Positions 42,033 to 50,490 of a stretch of DNA of 64,000 nt are shown here, one piece after another. Positions within the stretch are counted from its first letter, which is position 1, and the number at the start of each line of letters is the position of its first letter. This stretch comes from Pseudomonas anatoliensis. GTDB taxonomy: Bacteria > Pseudomonadota > Gammaproteobacteria > Pseudomonadales > Pseudomonadaceae. Location of the stretch: NCBI RefSeq assembly GCF_017976235.1, contig NZ_JACVHC010000008.1, positions 124,001-188,000 of the forward strand. The letters run 5' to 3'. The position numbers and the translations under genes were made by a program. The notes beneath the pieces were generated by a model. It saw nothing but the letters and a program-made list of their open reading frames with translations, was not told the DNA's origin and did no database searches.

Positions 42033-42512
42033 TCAGCTACGCAGATGAGTCAGCGGCAACTCGGTGCTGTTCAACACCTGATTCAGCACAAAGCTTGAGC
42101 GAACGCTTGTTACGCCATCGATGCGGGTGAGGTGACCGAGCAACAGCTTCTGATAGTGGTCCATATCCGGTACCACCACTTTCAACTGGTAATCAGCATC
42201 CACCCCCGTCACCAGGCTGCACTCCAGCACCTGCGGCAACGTGCGAATCGCCGCTTCGAAATTCTCGAAACGCTCTGGCGTGTGCCGGTCCATGCCGATC
42301 AGCACGTAAGCCGTCAGGCTCAGGCCGAGCATCTTGCGGTCCAGTAGCGCCACCTGACGCGAGATATAGCCGTCGTCTTCCAGTTGCTTGACCCGGCGCG
42401 AGCAAGGGGAGGGTGACAGACCGATGCGCTCGGCCAACTCTTGGTTGGAGATGCGGGCGTCGCGTTGCAATTCCGCCAAAATGCTCAGGTCGTAACGGTC
42501 GAGTTTGCTCAT
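42033..42512 (-). CDS. Lrp/AsnC family transcriptional regulator
   Basis: This 159-residue protein has an N-terminal winged helix (LDRYDLSILAELQRDARISNQELAERIGLSPSPCSRRVKQLEDDGYISRQVALLD) and a C-terminal RAM ligand-binding domain (VLECSLVTGVDADYQLKVVVPDMDHYQKLLLGHLTRIDGVTSVRSSFVL). The effector amino acid and targets are not known. The ATG at 42512 is preferred to the TTG before it. The upstream 450 bases hold a possible structured RNA on the opposite strand. Confidence 0.93.
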   Translation of the reverse strand: MSKLDRYDLSILAELQRDARISNQELAERIGLSPSPCSRRVKQLEDDGYISRQVALLDRKMLGLSLTAYVLIGMDRHTPERFENFEAAIRTLPQVLECSLVTGVDADYQLKVVVPDMDHYQKLLLGHLTRIDGVTSVRSSFVLNQVLNSTELPLTHLRS

Positions 42513-42637
42513 CAATCTGTCCTTGTTTGTAACTATTGCGGCGGATTATCTATCCAGGGTTAAAAATTGCGCAAGTGGTGTTTATTTGAGCAATCTTCGC
42601 AATCCTCTGTCGCGGCCTCAAGCCTATTCTTATTACC

Positions 42638-42830
42638 AGAATCACTGCTCGGTAACACAGTCCACGCGGCCCGCCCAATCCGGCCTGCCGCGGCCGCCAC
42701 CCCCACCGGGGTTGGGCCGGCCCCCGAGCTACGCACTGTCCACAAGACGGCGTGAGGTGAGCCGACGTCAAAAGCGTCGAGCCAGGACGAAGTTCTCTAA
42801 GGGGAGGCCGACGGGTCTCCCTTTTTTCTT
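42638..42830 (+). ncRNA. Candidate structured RNA with terminator
   Basis: This GC-rich stretch has no ORF but several strong rightward RNA stems. An outer stem GCTCGG (42647)/CCGAGC (42724) encloses a long helix of 42668-42683 with 42706-42722 (GCCCAATCCGG with CCGGGGTTGGGC, extended by GGCC/GGCC). A small hairpin CGACG/CGTCG (42763-42779) and a terminator follow. A TATTCT at 42625 could be a -10. It may be a free sRNA or an attenuated leader of the gene at 42967. I do not recognise it as a known family. Confidence 0.5.
42799..42830 (+). terminator. Rho-independent terminator of candidate RNA
   Basis: AAGGGGAG pairs with CTCCCTTT over 8 bp (one G-U), and six Ts follow. It is oriented rightward, with no coding gene between it and the divergent Lrp-type gene. 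Confidence 0.8.
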
Positions 42831-42966
42831 GTGCGCGATTTGCTGCTGCGCCGCTCAATAAATAAGTTGCGCGACTGATAACCTGTTGCAGAACCCGGTG
42901 TGTATTTCCCCGGTCTTAGCTACAGGCCACTCCAATTCAGGGCTCTGAGCCGCAGTGAGGAATTTC

Positions 42967-44001
42967 ATGAAGTCGCGCATCTGGCAGCTGGCCGGTGTTG
43001 GTTTGCTGTGTATGAATATCAGTGCGCAGGCACTGGCCGATGAGCCGCAAAATCGTGGCCCGGATGGCGGCGGCCGCGGGCCGGAGCATCAGGGCAATAA
43101 TCAGGGCCATGGCGGCGACCATCAGCCGCGTGGGCAGAACAATCCGCAGCAGCAGAATCAGCCGCGCCCGCAGAACAACGAGATCATTCGTGGCGACAAC
43201 AGCCGCCAGTTCGAGCACAACGGTCAGCAAAACAACGGCCAGAACCGTCCGGCTTACAACCCCAATCCGGTGCGCCAGCCTCCTCCACCGCCGCAGTTAC
43301 CGGCCAACAGCCTGCCGATCCAGCCGCGCCCCGACGCCGTGCGCCAGACCCAGGAACCGCGTCAGGGTTACTACCGCGATGAGCGTCCACAAAACGGCTA
43401 CAACAACCAGCATTGGCAGACCGGCAATCGGCCCGACGACCATCGCTGGCCCGGACGTCCGGACGGTCACGGCAATGGTTGGGGCCCCGGCCCGCAATAT
43501 CGGCCGGGGCATGTGATCGATCGCTTCCCGGATCGTGACTATCGCGTGCCGTATCGCGGTCAGGACTACTTCTATTCCGGCGGCTACTGGTATCGCCCGC
43601 AAGGCCCGCGCTACATCGTCGTGCAACCGCCGCGCGGGATTCGCACGCAGTACTTGCCGGATTACGCCCGTGAAGTGTGGATCGGTGGGTCGCTGCTGTT
43701 TCTCGCTGCCGGTTCGTACTACGCGTATCAGGAGGCCACGCAGGATTACATCGTGGTCGCGCCGCCCGTGCAGCAGCAACAGCCGCAATCCCAAGGCTAC
43801 GACGTCGAGGCCTATCCGGCCAATGGACAGTCGCCGCAGCAGGTGCAGCAGGACGGATACCAGTGTTATCAGTTCGCGGTGCAGCAAAGCGGTTTCGATC
43901 CGCGCACCGCGACGTATCAACCGGCGCCCGAGGTGGTTCAGGCCTACCGTCAGGCTCAGGGTAATTGCCTGAGCAGTCGCGGTTATCAGGTCAGCTACTG
44001 A
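42967..44001 (+). CDS. DUF6515-type Gln/Pro/Asn-rich secreted protein
   Basis: This 344-residue protein has a signal peptide (about 1-25, ISAQALADE). A low-complexity segment (about 26-170) is very rich in Gln, Asn, Pro, Gly and Arg. A compact domain (about 175-240) follows with VIDRFPDRDYRVPYRGQDYFYSGGYWYRPQGPRYIVVQPPRGI. After one membrane-like segment (LLFLAAGSYYAYQ), two short Cys-containing motifs (YQCYQFAVQQSGFDP, AQGNCLSSRGYQV) end the protein. The function is unknown; it is probably envelope-associated. AGGA seven bases before the ATG at 42967 supports that start over GTG 42955. Confidence 0.8.
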   Translation: MKSRIWQLAGVGLLCMNISAQALADEPQNRGPDGGGRGPEHQGNNQGHGGDHQPRGQNNPQQQNQPRPQNNEIIRGDNSRQFEHNGQQNNGQNRPAYNPNPVRQPPPPPQLPANSLPIQPRPDAVRQTQEPRQGYYRDERPQNGYNNQHWQTGNRPDDHRWPGRPDGHGNGWGPGPQYRPGHVIDRFPDRDYRVPYRGQDYFYSGGYWYRPQGPRYIVVQPPRGIRTQYLPDYAREVWIGGSLLFLAAGSYYAYQEATQDYIVVAPPVQQQQPQSQGYDVEAYPANGQSPQQVQQDGYQCYQFAVQQSGFDPRTATYQPAPEVVQAYRQAQGNCLSSRGYQVSY

Positions 44002-44891
44002 GCCCTGGCGGCCAGCACTACTTCCTGCGGGTCGGCGTGCACCAGCACTTCGGCTCGCGGGTAGGCTTTGTGAATGGCATCGGCGGCCTGATCGCTGATG
44101 CCGTGCGCGACGGACAACGTCAGCTCCCCCGGCAATTCCAGATGCAACTGCACAAACCAGTGGTTGCCCGAGATTCGCGTGCGCAAGTCATGCGCGCCCA
44201 GCACTCCCGGCACACTGCACGCCAGTTCGAGCATGTGCTGGCTGACGTCGGTCGGCAGTTCCTCGTCCATCAACACTGAGAAACTTTCTCGGGCGATCTG
44301 CACCGCGCTCCACAGGATGTAGGCAGCAATCCCCAGGCCGAACCACGCATCCAGTTGCTCAAAACCAAACCCGGCCAGCACCAGCGCAATCAGAATGCTG
44401 CCGTTTAGCAGCATGTCCGAGCGGTAGTGCAGCGAGTCGGCGCGCACGGCGTTGGAGCCGGTCGCCTTGATCACCCGATGTTGCAACACCAGCAACGCCA
44501 GCGTCAGCAGCAGGGAAAACACGATCACGCCAATGCTCAGCCATGGCGCGCCAAGCGGCTGCGGATTGGTCAACCGCTCATAAGCCTGAAATGCGATCAA
44601 CACCGCACTGCCACCAATGAACAGCGCCTGCGCCATGCCGGCCAGCGACTCAGCCTTGCCATGGCCATAGCGGTGATCGTCATCCGCTGGTCGCAACGCG
44701 TAATGCACCGCAAGCAGATTGAGCAACGAAGTGATGCCATCCAGCGTCGAGTCGGTGAGACCGGCGAGCATGCTCACCGAACCGCTCAGCCACCAGGCGA
44801 TGGCTTTGGCGACGATCAGCGTACAGGCCACCGCCACCGAGGCGCGGGTGGCCAGCCGCAGCAGGCGGGCGTGTTCGGGGCTGGAGGTCAT
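43995..44891 (-). CDS. Cation diffusion facilitator (FieF-like)
   Basis: This 298-residue metal/proton antiporter has six membrane segments and a C-terminal cytoplasmic domain. Metal-site features are LAGLTDSTLDGITSLLNLLAVHYA, HRYGHGKAESLAGMAQ and ALRADSLHYRSDMLLNGSIL-like block. The DxxxD pattern in helices II and V fits Zn/Fe export. The ends of this gene and the DUF6515 gene overlap by seven bases. Confidence 0.92.
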   Translation of the reverse strand: MTSSPEHARLLRLATRASVAVACTLIVAKAIAWWLSGSVSMLAGLTDSTLDGITSLLNLLAVHYALRPADDDHRYGHGKAESLAGMAQALFIGGSAVLIAFQAYERLTNPQPLGAPWLSIGVIVFSLLLTLALLVLQHRVIKATGSNAVRADSLHYRSDMLLNGSILIALVLAGFGFEQLDAWFGLGIAAYILWSAVQIARESFSVLMDEELPTDVSQHMLELACSVPGVLGAHDLRTRISGNHWFVQLHLELPGELTLSVAHGISDQAADAIHKAYPRAEVLVHADPQEVVLAARAQ

Positions 44892-44906
44892 GGGCAGGGT
44901 GATTCC

Positions 44907-45326
44907 TTATGCGGCAGGTTGCAGGCCGAACATCGCCAGTTGCTGAGTGCTGCCCTTGTGCTGGATCAGGCGTGGATCGTCCAGCGGGAAGTTGCGCCCC
45001 AGCTCAGTTTCGAGAATAGCCTGCAATTTGTGGTTATCGACCTGACCGTCCGGGCCGACGGCTTGCTTGAGCTTGGCCGGATCGATCTGTGCGGTGTGCC
45101 CCGGTTCGAAATAGATCGCGCCAGTGGCGAAGTCGACAGCAAATGCGATCAGCCCGGGGATCACGTAGAACAGCAGCCCGACCGCATCGAGCACGGCAAT
45201 CGCCGGGTCAATCTTGCCGTCGATCTGGCCGCGACGATCCGGATAGAAAATCGAGCCGCACGCGGTGATTTGAGTGAGCAGGGTGGCGACCAGCACGCCG
45301 CCGATCAGGCGAAAAGGTAAACGCAT
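44907..45326 (-). CDS. Small lipoprotein, unknown function
   Basis: This 139-residue precursor has a lipobox at C23 (QITAC). A hydrophobic segment (about 45-70, IAVLDAVGLLFYVIPGLIAFAVDFATGAIYF) and a polar C-terminal part follow. It resembles conserved Pseudomonas lipoproteins of unknown role. The ATG at 45326 is chosen because it gives a normal signal peptide. It lies 15 bases upstream of the CDF gene on the same strand, so the two may be co-transcribed. Confidence 0.78.
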   Translation of the reverse strand: MRLPFRLIGGVLVATLLTQITACGSIFYPDRRGQIDGKIDPAIAVLDAVGLLFYVIPGLIAFAVDFATGAIYFEPGHTAQIDPAKLKQAVGPDGQVDNHKLQAILETELGRNFPLDDPRLIQHKGSTQQLAMFGLQPAA

Positions 45327-45408
45327 GGGAAATATCTCCTGAGTCATCTAATAACGAAGCGTCGTCGTGTGAAGTTAAGACCCTGACGAACGCCAAGCAG
45401 TTCGCCGT

Positions 45409-45414
45409 TATACT
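45409..45414 (+). promoter_or_regulatory. Candidate -10 box of hrpB leader
   Basis: TATACT (five of six matches to TATAAT) would place the transcript start at about 45420, just where the 5' arm of the leader helix begins. CTGACG at 45383 is a poor -35 with too long a spacer. Confidence 0.4.
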
Positions 45415-45418
45415 CGCC

Positions 45419-45691
45419 GCTGGCAGGGCGTGCCCACAGTAAATTGCGGCCTCGTCTCACCCCTACCGAAATATGTTGAGGATTGAAGTTGTTTTCTCCA
45501 GTTCGACACCGCGTGAAGGCTGATGAGTCCTGTCGGGGTTCGGCCCTCCGGGCTAAAGCTGTGAGCGCGCCATGCTGCGTTGCGGGACTTGGCAAGGAAA
45601 CGACCCTTACCTGCGTCCCGCGCCTTGCCTGGCACGCTCACATCTTTAACGTGACTCGCCATTTACTGTGGGCACGCCCTGGGGAGCCAGC
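45419..45691 (+). ncRNA. Structured 5' leader of hrpB with pseudoknot
   Basis: The bases at 45425-45444 pair perfectly with 45661-45680 (20 bp), and GCTGGC (45419) pairs with GCCAGC (45686). The only unpaired bases between these two helices on the 3' side are GGGGA (45681-45685), the hrpB Shine-Dalgarno. Inside, GTGAGCG-C-GCC (45561-45571) pairs with GGC-A-CGCTCAC (45631-45641). It encloses an H-type pseudoknot: GCGGGAC (45582)/GTCCCGC (45615) interleaved with GGCAAGG (45591)/CCTTGCC (45623). A 5-bp hairpin lies at 45542-45554. No known riboswitch consensus was recognised. Confidence 0.7.
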
Positions 45692-48211
45692 ATGATTTCT
45701 TTGCCGATCGATGAAGTTTTACCCGCCCTGCGTGAAGCGTTGGCGACACGCCACGAAGCCGTGCTCGAAGCACCGCCCGGCGCCGGTAAAACCACCCGCG
45801 TGCCCTTGGCGCTGCTCAATGAGGCCTGGCTCAATGGCCAAACCATCCTGATGCTTGAGCCGCGTCGTCTGGCGGCGCGTGCCGCAGCGGAGCGACTGGC
45901 CAGCGAGTTGGGCGAGAAGGTCGGCGAAACCGTCGGTTATCGCATCCGCCTCGACAGCAAGGTTGGCCCCAATACCCGCATCGAAGTGGTCACCGAAGGC
46001 ATTCTCACCCGCCGCTTGCAGGACGACCCGGCGCTGGAAGGCGTGGGTCTGCTGATCTTCGACGAATTCCACGAACGCAGCCTCGACGCCGATCTGGCGC
46101 TGGCATTAAGTCTGAACGGTCGCGAGCTGTTTCGCGCTGAACAGCCGCTGAAGATTTTGCTGATGTCCGCAACGCTGGAAGGCGAACGCCTGGCCGGTTT
46201 GCTCGACGACGCGCCGATCCTGCGCAGCGAAGGGCGCATGTACCCGGTGACAATGCGCTGGGGCCGGCCGTTTCAGCCCGGCGAATACATTGATCAACGC
46301 GTGACGCACACGGTGCTCGAAGCAATCAATGATGAAACCGGCAGCGTGTTGGTGTTTCTGCCGGGGCAGGCGGAAATCCGTCGAGTCCATCAGCAACTGA
46401 GCGACGCCATCGGCGCGCGCAGCGACGTGTTGCTCTGTCCGTTACACGGTGAGCTTGATCTGAACGCGCAAAGAGCCGCCATCGATCCGGCTCCGCCCGG
46501 TCAGCGCAAAGTGGTGCTGGCGACCAACATCGCCGAAACCAGTTTGACCATCAACGGCGTGCGGGTGGTGATCGATGCCGGGCTGGCGCGGGTACCGCGT
46601 TTTGATCCGGGCAGCGGCATGACCCGCCTCGACACTCAACGCATTTCCAAGGCCAGCGCCACCCAACGCGCAGGCCGGGCAGGGCGACTGGAGCCGGGCG
46701 TTTGTTATCGCTTGTGGTCGCAGGATCAACACGAGCAACTGGCGGCATACGGCAGTGCGGAAATTCTCTCGGCAGATCTGGCCAGCCTTGCGTTGCAACT
46801 GGGGCGCTGGGGCGTGACGCCGGGCGAACTGGTCTGGCTCGACGTGCCGCCGGCAGCGGCTTATGCACAGGCGCAGGATTTGTTGCAGCGTCTGGGTGCG
46901 CTGGACGGCGAGGCGCTGACTGCGCACGGTCAGGCCATGGCCGAATTGCCGGCGCATCCGCGTATCGGCCACTTATTGCTGCGCGGTCAGGCGTTGGGGC
47001 TGGCGACGATGGCTTGCGATGTCGCCGCGCTGCTGGGCGAGCGCGATATCTTGCGCGGCGCCGGGGCCGACCTGCACAGCCGACTGGTTCTGCTTTCGGG
47101 CGAAGAGCGCGCAACCCGTGGGGCGCAGGGCGGCGTGCAGCGTGCGCGGCAACTGGCGCGGCAATATCGCGGTTACCTGCGCGGTAAGGCGAGTGAACCG
47201 GTCGACGATCCGGATCATCCGCGCTGGCTTGGCGCTTTGCTGGCGCTGGCCTATCCAGACCGTGTCGCCCAACAGCGCCGCGCTGGTGGCGCCGAATATC
47301 GCTTGGCCAATGGTCGCGCCGCGCTGTTCGCCGAAGCCGACAGCTTGATGAAAGAGCCGTGGATTGTGATTGCCGACCTCGGCAGCCGTCAGGGCCAGCG
47401 CGAAGAACGGATTTATCTGGCGGCGGATTTTGATCCGACGCTGTTTGATTCGGTGCTGGCCGAGCAGGTGCAGTGCGTCGATCAACTGGACTGGGACGAG
47501 CGCGAAGGTGTGTTGCGCGCCGAGCGTCAGCGCAAGGTCGGTGAGTTGATCCTCAGTCGTGAACCGTTGACCGGTCTCGATGAAAGCGCGCGCAGTCAGG
47601 CACTGGTCAATCTGGTGCGGCGCAAGGGTCTTGAGTTGCTGCCGTGGACTCCGGAACTGCGCCAGTGGCAGGCGCGTGTCGCCCTGCTGCGGCAGCTGGA
47701 TCTGCAGACCCAAGACGCAAGCCAATGGCCGGACGTCAGCGATGCTGCGCTGATGAAGTCCCTTGAACACTGGCTGATGCCGTATCTGGGCAAAGTTTCG
47801 CGGCTCAGTCATTTCGCCAATCTGGATCTGTCGAGCATCGTCCGCAATCTGCTGCCGTGGCCGCTGCCGCAACGGCTGGATGAGCTGGCGCCACATCATC
47901 TGAGCGTGCCGTCGGGTTCGTCGATTCGTCTGGATTACAGCGAGTTTCCGCCGATTCTGGCGGTGCGTTTGCAGGAGTTGTTCGGGCTGGCCGAAACCCC
48001 GCGAATTGCTGGCGGCAGGCAAGTGGTCAAGCTGCATCTGCTGTCACCCGCGCGGCGGCCGGTGCAGGTGACGCAGGATCTGGCCAACTTCTGGCGCAGC
48101 ACTTATGCCGAGGTGAAGAAGGATTTGAAGGGACGGTATCCCAAGCATTATTGGCCGGATGATCCGTTGGTGGCCGAGGCCACTGCCCGGGCCAAACCTC
48201 GTGGCACCTGA
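45692..48211 (+). CDS. hrpB: ATP-dependent helicase HrpB
   Basis: HrpB is a DEAH/RHA-family nucleic-acid helicase. The 839-residue protein has Walker A APPGAGKTTRVPL, motif Ia LEPRRLAARAAAERLA, motif II DEFHER, motif III LLMSATLEGERLA, motif V NIAETSLTINGVRVVIDAG and motif VI QRAGRAGRLEPGVCYRLW. The HA2/HrpB C-terminal domain follows. Its RNA substrate is unknown in most bacteria. The ATG at 45692 lies directly after a bulged GGGGA inside a long-range helix; this suggests control of translation by RNA structure. Confidence 0.95.
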   Translation: MISLPIDEVLPALREALATRHEAVLEAPPGAGKTTRVPLALLNEAWLNGQTILMLEPRRLAARAAAERLASELGEKVGETVGYRIRLDSKVGPNTRIEVVTEGILTRRLQDDPALEGVGLLIFDEFHERSLDADLALALSLNGRELFRAEQPLKILLMSATLEGERLAGLLDDAPILRSEGRMYPVTMRWGRPFQPGEYIDQRVTHTVLEAINDETGSVLVFLPGQAEIRRVHQQLSDAIGARSDVLLCPLHGELDLNAQRAAIDPAPPGQRKVVLATNIAETSLTINGVRVVIDAGLARVPRFDPGSGMTRLDTQRISKASATQRAGRAGRLEPGVCYRLWSQDQHEQLAAYGSAEILSADLASLALQLGRWGVTPGELVWLDVPPAAAYAQAQDLLQRLGALDGEALTAHGQAMAELPAHPRIGHLLLRGQALGLATMACDVAALLGERDILRGAGADLHSRLVLLSGEERATRGAQGGVQRARQLARQYRGYLRGKASEPVDDPDHPRWLGALLALAYPDRVAQQRRAGGAEYRLANGRAALFAEADSLMKEPWIVIADLGSRQGQREERIYLAADFDPTLFDSVLAEQVQCVDQLDWDEREGVLRAERQRKVGELILSREPLTGLDESARSQALVNLVRRKGLELLPWTPELRQWQARVALLRQLDLQTQDASQWPDVSDAALMKSLEHWLMPYLGKVSRLSHFANLDLSSIVRNLLPWPLPQRLDELAPHHLSVPSGSSIRLDYSEFPPILAVRLQELFGLAETPRIAGGRQVVKLHLLSPARRPVQVTQDLANFWRSTYAEVKKDLKGRYPKHYWPDDPLVAEATARAKPRGT

Positions 48212-48266
48212 AGAACAAACGATCGCAGCCCGTAATTCATCGCTCGAACAGCGCTGTACCCCGTCC

Positions 48267-48348
48267 GTGTAGGAGCTGCCGCAGGCTGCGATCTTTTGAT
48301 GTTGTCTTTCAAGATCAAAAGATCGCAGCCTGCGGCAGCTCCTACAGG
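48267..48348. repeat. REP doublet (family A), copy 8
   Basis: Inverted CTGCCGCAGGCTGCGATC units lie in the gap between hrpB and the glycosyltransferase-like gene. A stray half unit (GATCGCAGCC) lies at 48221, so a second, decayed element probably preceded it. Confidence 0.88.
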
Positions 48349-48367
48349 ATGTGAGTTGGCCACACAT

Positions 48368-49288
48368 TCATTGCTGCGAGAAAACCGTCCTTACCCAACC
48401 CTGCAGCGTGTATTTCTCATAGATGGGTGCAGGGATGTCCACGTACGGGGTTGTGATGAAATGCTCCGGAATCACCGGGCTGTTTTCGTCGATGACCAGA
48501 ATGTTCGCCGGATTGTAGAAGTCGTAATCGACAACGCTTTTGTTGGTCGTGATGACCTTTTTTCGCGAGGCCATGGCTTCGAAAAAGCGAAAGCTCAAAC
48601 CGGTCTGACCCGGCTTGGAAATGTCCAGAATGATCCGCGAGCGTTTTACCAACTCGCCCACAGATTCCAGCGACATTCGCTGCTCGAAAAACGTAATGCC
48701 CGGATGAGCCCCCGGGATCGGTTTGCACTGCACCAGAAACCTGTAATCGGTAATGCCGAGGCGATCGAACGCTTTCGCCAGACCTTCAAGTGCCGGTACC
48801 CGGTCCTTGCCGGCCATCACCACAAACGCCGAATAATCCCCGGGCGCACCGTCAGCAACATAATCGTCGTAAATGAAATTGTGCAGTTTTTTCAGACCGT
48901 GACTCTTGGCATTCTCCGGGTCGAATGAAAACACCTCGTCGTAACTGGCCAGCTCTTCGTGACTCATCGGCCAGCGGCTGAAGCTGTCGTAAAGGTAGGC
49001 AATCTTGCGGTCGCTGGCACTGAATCCCGCCGCTAACTGCTTCGGATCGATTTGCGCCGGGTTGATGATGAGGGCAACGTCGAATCGACCGCCTGCACCT
49101 ATGGCGCGTTTGACCTGGCGCAACTGGGCCCAACGCTTGAGCGGGCGACGGATGATCTTGGGGGCTCGATCGAACGTGTTGGCCATTGCCGACGTATCAA
49201 TGAAGCACACGTCGTTATGCTTCCTCAGATAGTCAGCCAATTTACGGGCATAACCGCCGATGTCCTTGCACATCAACAAGATTTTCAT
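48368..49288 (-). CDS. Glycosyltransferase-like protein (CgeB-type)
   Basis: This 306-residue cytoplasmic protein starts MKILLMCKDIGGYARKLADYLRKHN at the ATG at 49288; the frame is open further upstream but overlaps the next gene. The C-terminal half, VKRSRIILDISKPGQTGLSFRFFEAMASRKKVITTNKSVVDYDFYNPANILVID, resembles the donor-sugar lobe of GT-B enzymes of the CgeB kind. The acceptor and pathway are unknown, and no other surface-sugar genes lie nearby. Confidence 0.7.
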   Translation of the reverse strand: MKILLMCKDIGGYARKLADYLRKHNDVCFIDTSAMANTFDRAPKIIRRPLKRWAQLRQVKRAIGAGGRFDVALIINPAQIDPKQLAAGFSASDRKIAYLYDSFSRWPMSHEELASYDEVFSFDPENAKSHGLKKLHNFIYDDYVADGAPGDYSAFVVMAGKDRVPALEGLAKAFDRLGITDYRFLVQCKPIPGAHPGITFFEQRMSLESVGELVKRSRIILDISKPGQTGLSFRFFEAMASRKKVITTNKSVVDYDFYNPANILVIDENSPVIPEHFITTPYVDIPAPIYEKYTLQGWVRTVFSQQ

Positions 49289-49335
49289 GCGTCTTCCATG
49301 TTGTAAATTCGAGGGCCGCTGGAGCAATGCCGTTG

Positions 49336-50415
49336 CTATGGGGTGGACGGGAGCAGGAAGCGGGCGATCACTGGCAAGTGATCGGAAATGCGCAAGGTAT
49401 CGTCCTGGCGCACCATCGCTTCGACCCGTTTGATCTTCGGGCTGTAGAACAGATAGTCGACCGTGCGATCCGGGCCGTTGAGGCCGGGATCGTTGGGGTA
49501 GTGCGTCAGCCACTGGGCGCGATTGATGCCGCTGGCTTCGTTGTTGTTCGGGATCATCGGGTATTTGTCCCACAGCAGATGTAACTCGCTGTCGGCGGCG
49601 TAGGGCGTGCGCTGCTCGGCGGGCAAACGGCGATATTGGCCGAGGGGCAGCAGGTTGAAGTCGCCGCCGATCAGCCACGGCAAGCCTTGGCTTTCATACT
49701 TGTCGAGTACCTTGGCCACGGCCGTCACCTGCGCCTGCAAGGTGTCATTCGGTTGGCCGGGTCGTTCCAGATGCGTATTGAATACGGTCAGTTGCCCGCC
49801 ATCGCTGAGCGGCAGACGGGTCGCAAGCAGGGCGTTTTTGGGCTGAAACTGGCGGCTGATGAAATTGCTCGAAGCCACCGGCAATTGCAGGCGTTCGGCA
49901 TGTTCGATGCGGTAGCGGCTCAGGGTCGCCAGTTGCCGGCCGACGCTGCCAAAGATGTGGGGTTCGGGGACGAAGTCGGCTTTCCAGTCGAAAGTGCTGA
50001 CGCTGCACGGATACAGATCGGCGACCCGCTCCTGCAACAGCTTGAGCTGATCCTGATAGTCGCTGGCCTTGGCGCCGTCATCCAGTTCCTGCAACAGCAC
50101 CACATCGGGTTGCTCGTCGCGGATCACCCGCGCCACTTCATCGAGACTGAAGGCCATGTCTTCCAGGGTCGGCGCTTCGTCGTTGCCCTGGGCCAGATCA
50201 TTCCAGAATACGTAACGCTTGCCGGCCAGGTACTGCACGTTCCAGGTCATGACTTTCAGCGCTTGCCCGGGCACCAGTGTCGGCGGGGTGCCGGTGCAAC
50301 TGATCGGCAGGTTTTCCCGGGTGTCGGGGCGCCAGGTCAGGCTGAACAACAGCACGCCGATCAGCGCGATGGCGAGCACAACAAGCAACAGGGTGTAGCG
50401 CAGCAGACGGGTCAT
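49336..50415 (-). CDS. EEP-family phosphatase/nuclease, membrane-anchored
   Basis: This 359-residue protein has an N-terminal membrane anchor (about 5-28) and an endonuclease/exonuclease/phosphatase domain: VMTWNVQYLAGK, DVVLLQELDDGAK, GGDFNLLPLGQYRRL, DRTVDYLFYSP and ISDHLPVIARFLL. The catalytic Glu, Asn, Asp and His residues of the fold are present. The substrate could be a phospholipid, nucleotide or nucleic acid in the periplasm. The ATG at 50415 gives the anchor at the expected place. Confidence 0.85.
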   Translation of the reverse strand: MTRLLRYTLLLVVLAIALIGVLLFSLTWRPDTRENLPISCTGTPPTLVPGQALKVMTWNVQYLAGKRYVFWNDLAQGNDEAPTLEDMAFSLDEVARVIRDEQPDVVLLQELDDGAKASDYQDQLKLLQERVADLYPCSVSTFDWKADFVPEPHIFGSVGRQLATLSRYRIEHAERLQLPVASSNFISRQFQPKNALLATRLPLSDGGQLTVFNTHLERPGQPNDTLQAQVTAVAKVLDKYESQGLPWLIGGDFNLLPLGQYRRLPAEQRTPYAADSELHLLWDKYPMIPNNNEASGINRAQWLTHYPNDPGLNGPDRTVDYLFYSPKIKRVEAMVRQDDTLRISDHLPVIARFLLPSTP

Positions 50416-50490
50416 GGCTCGGCTTATAGCGTTACAGAAAGTGGCCCCGAGCATACCCGAGTGCGCGCCCGTCGCCCAAGGCCAAAGCAG

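Noticed and set aside
45520-45527. CTGATGAG, a hammerhead ribozyme-like core, in the hrpB leader
   Set aside because: The required GAAA and closing stems are not found at the right places.
45419-45691. Retron-like ncRNA, because of long flanking inverted repeats
   Set aside because: No reverse transcriptase gene is near and the arm lies directly on the hrpB ribosome site.
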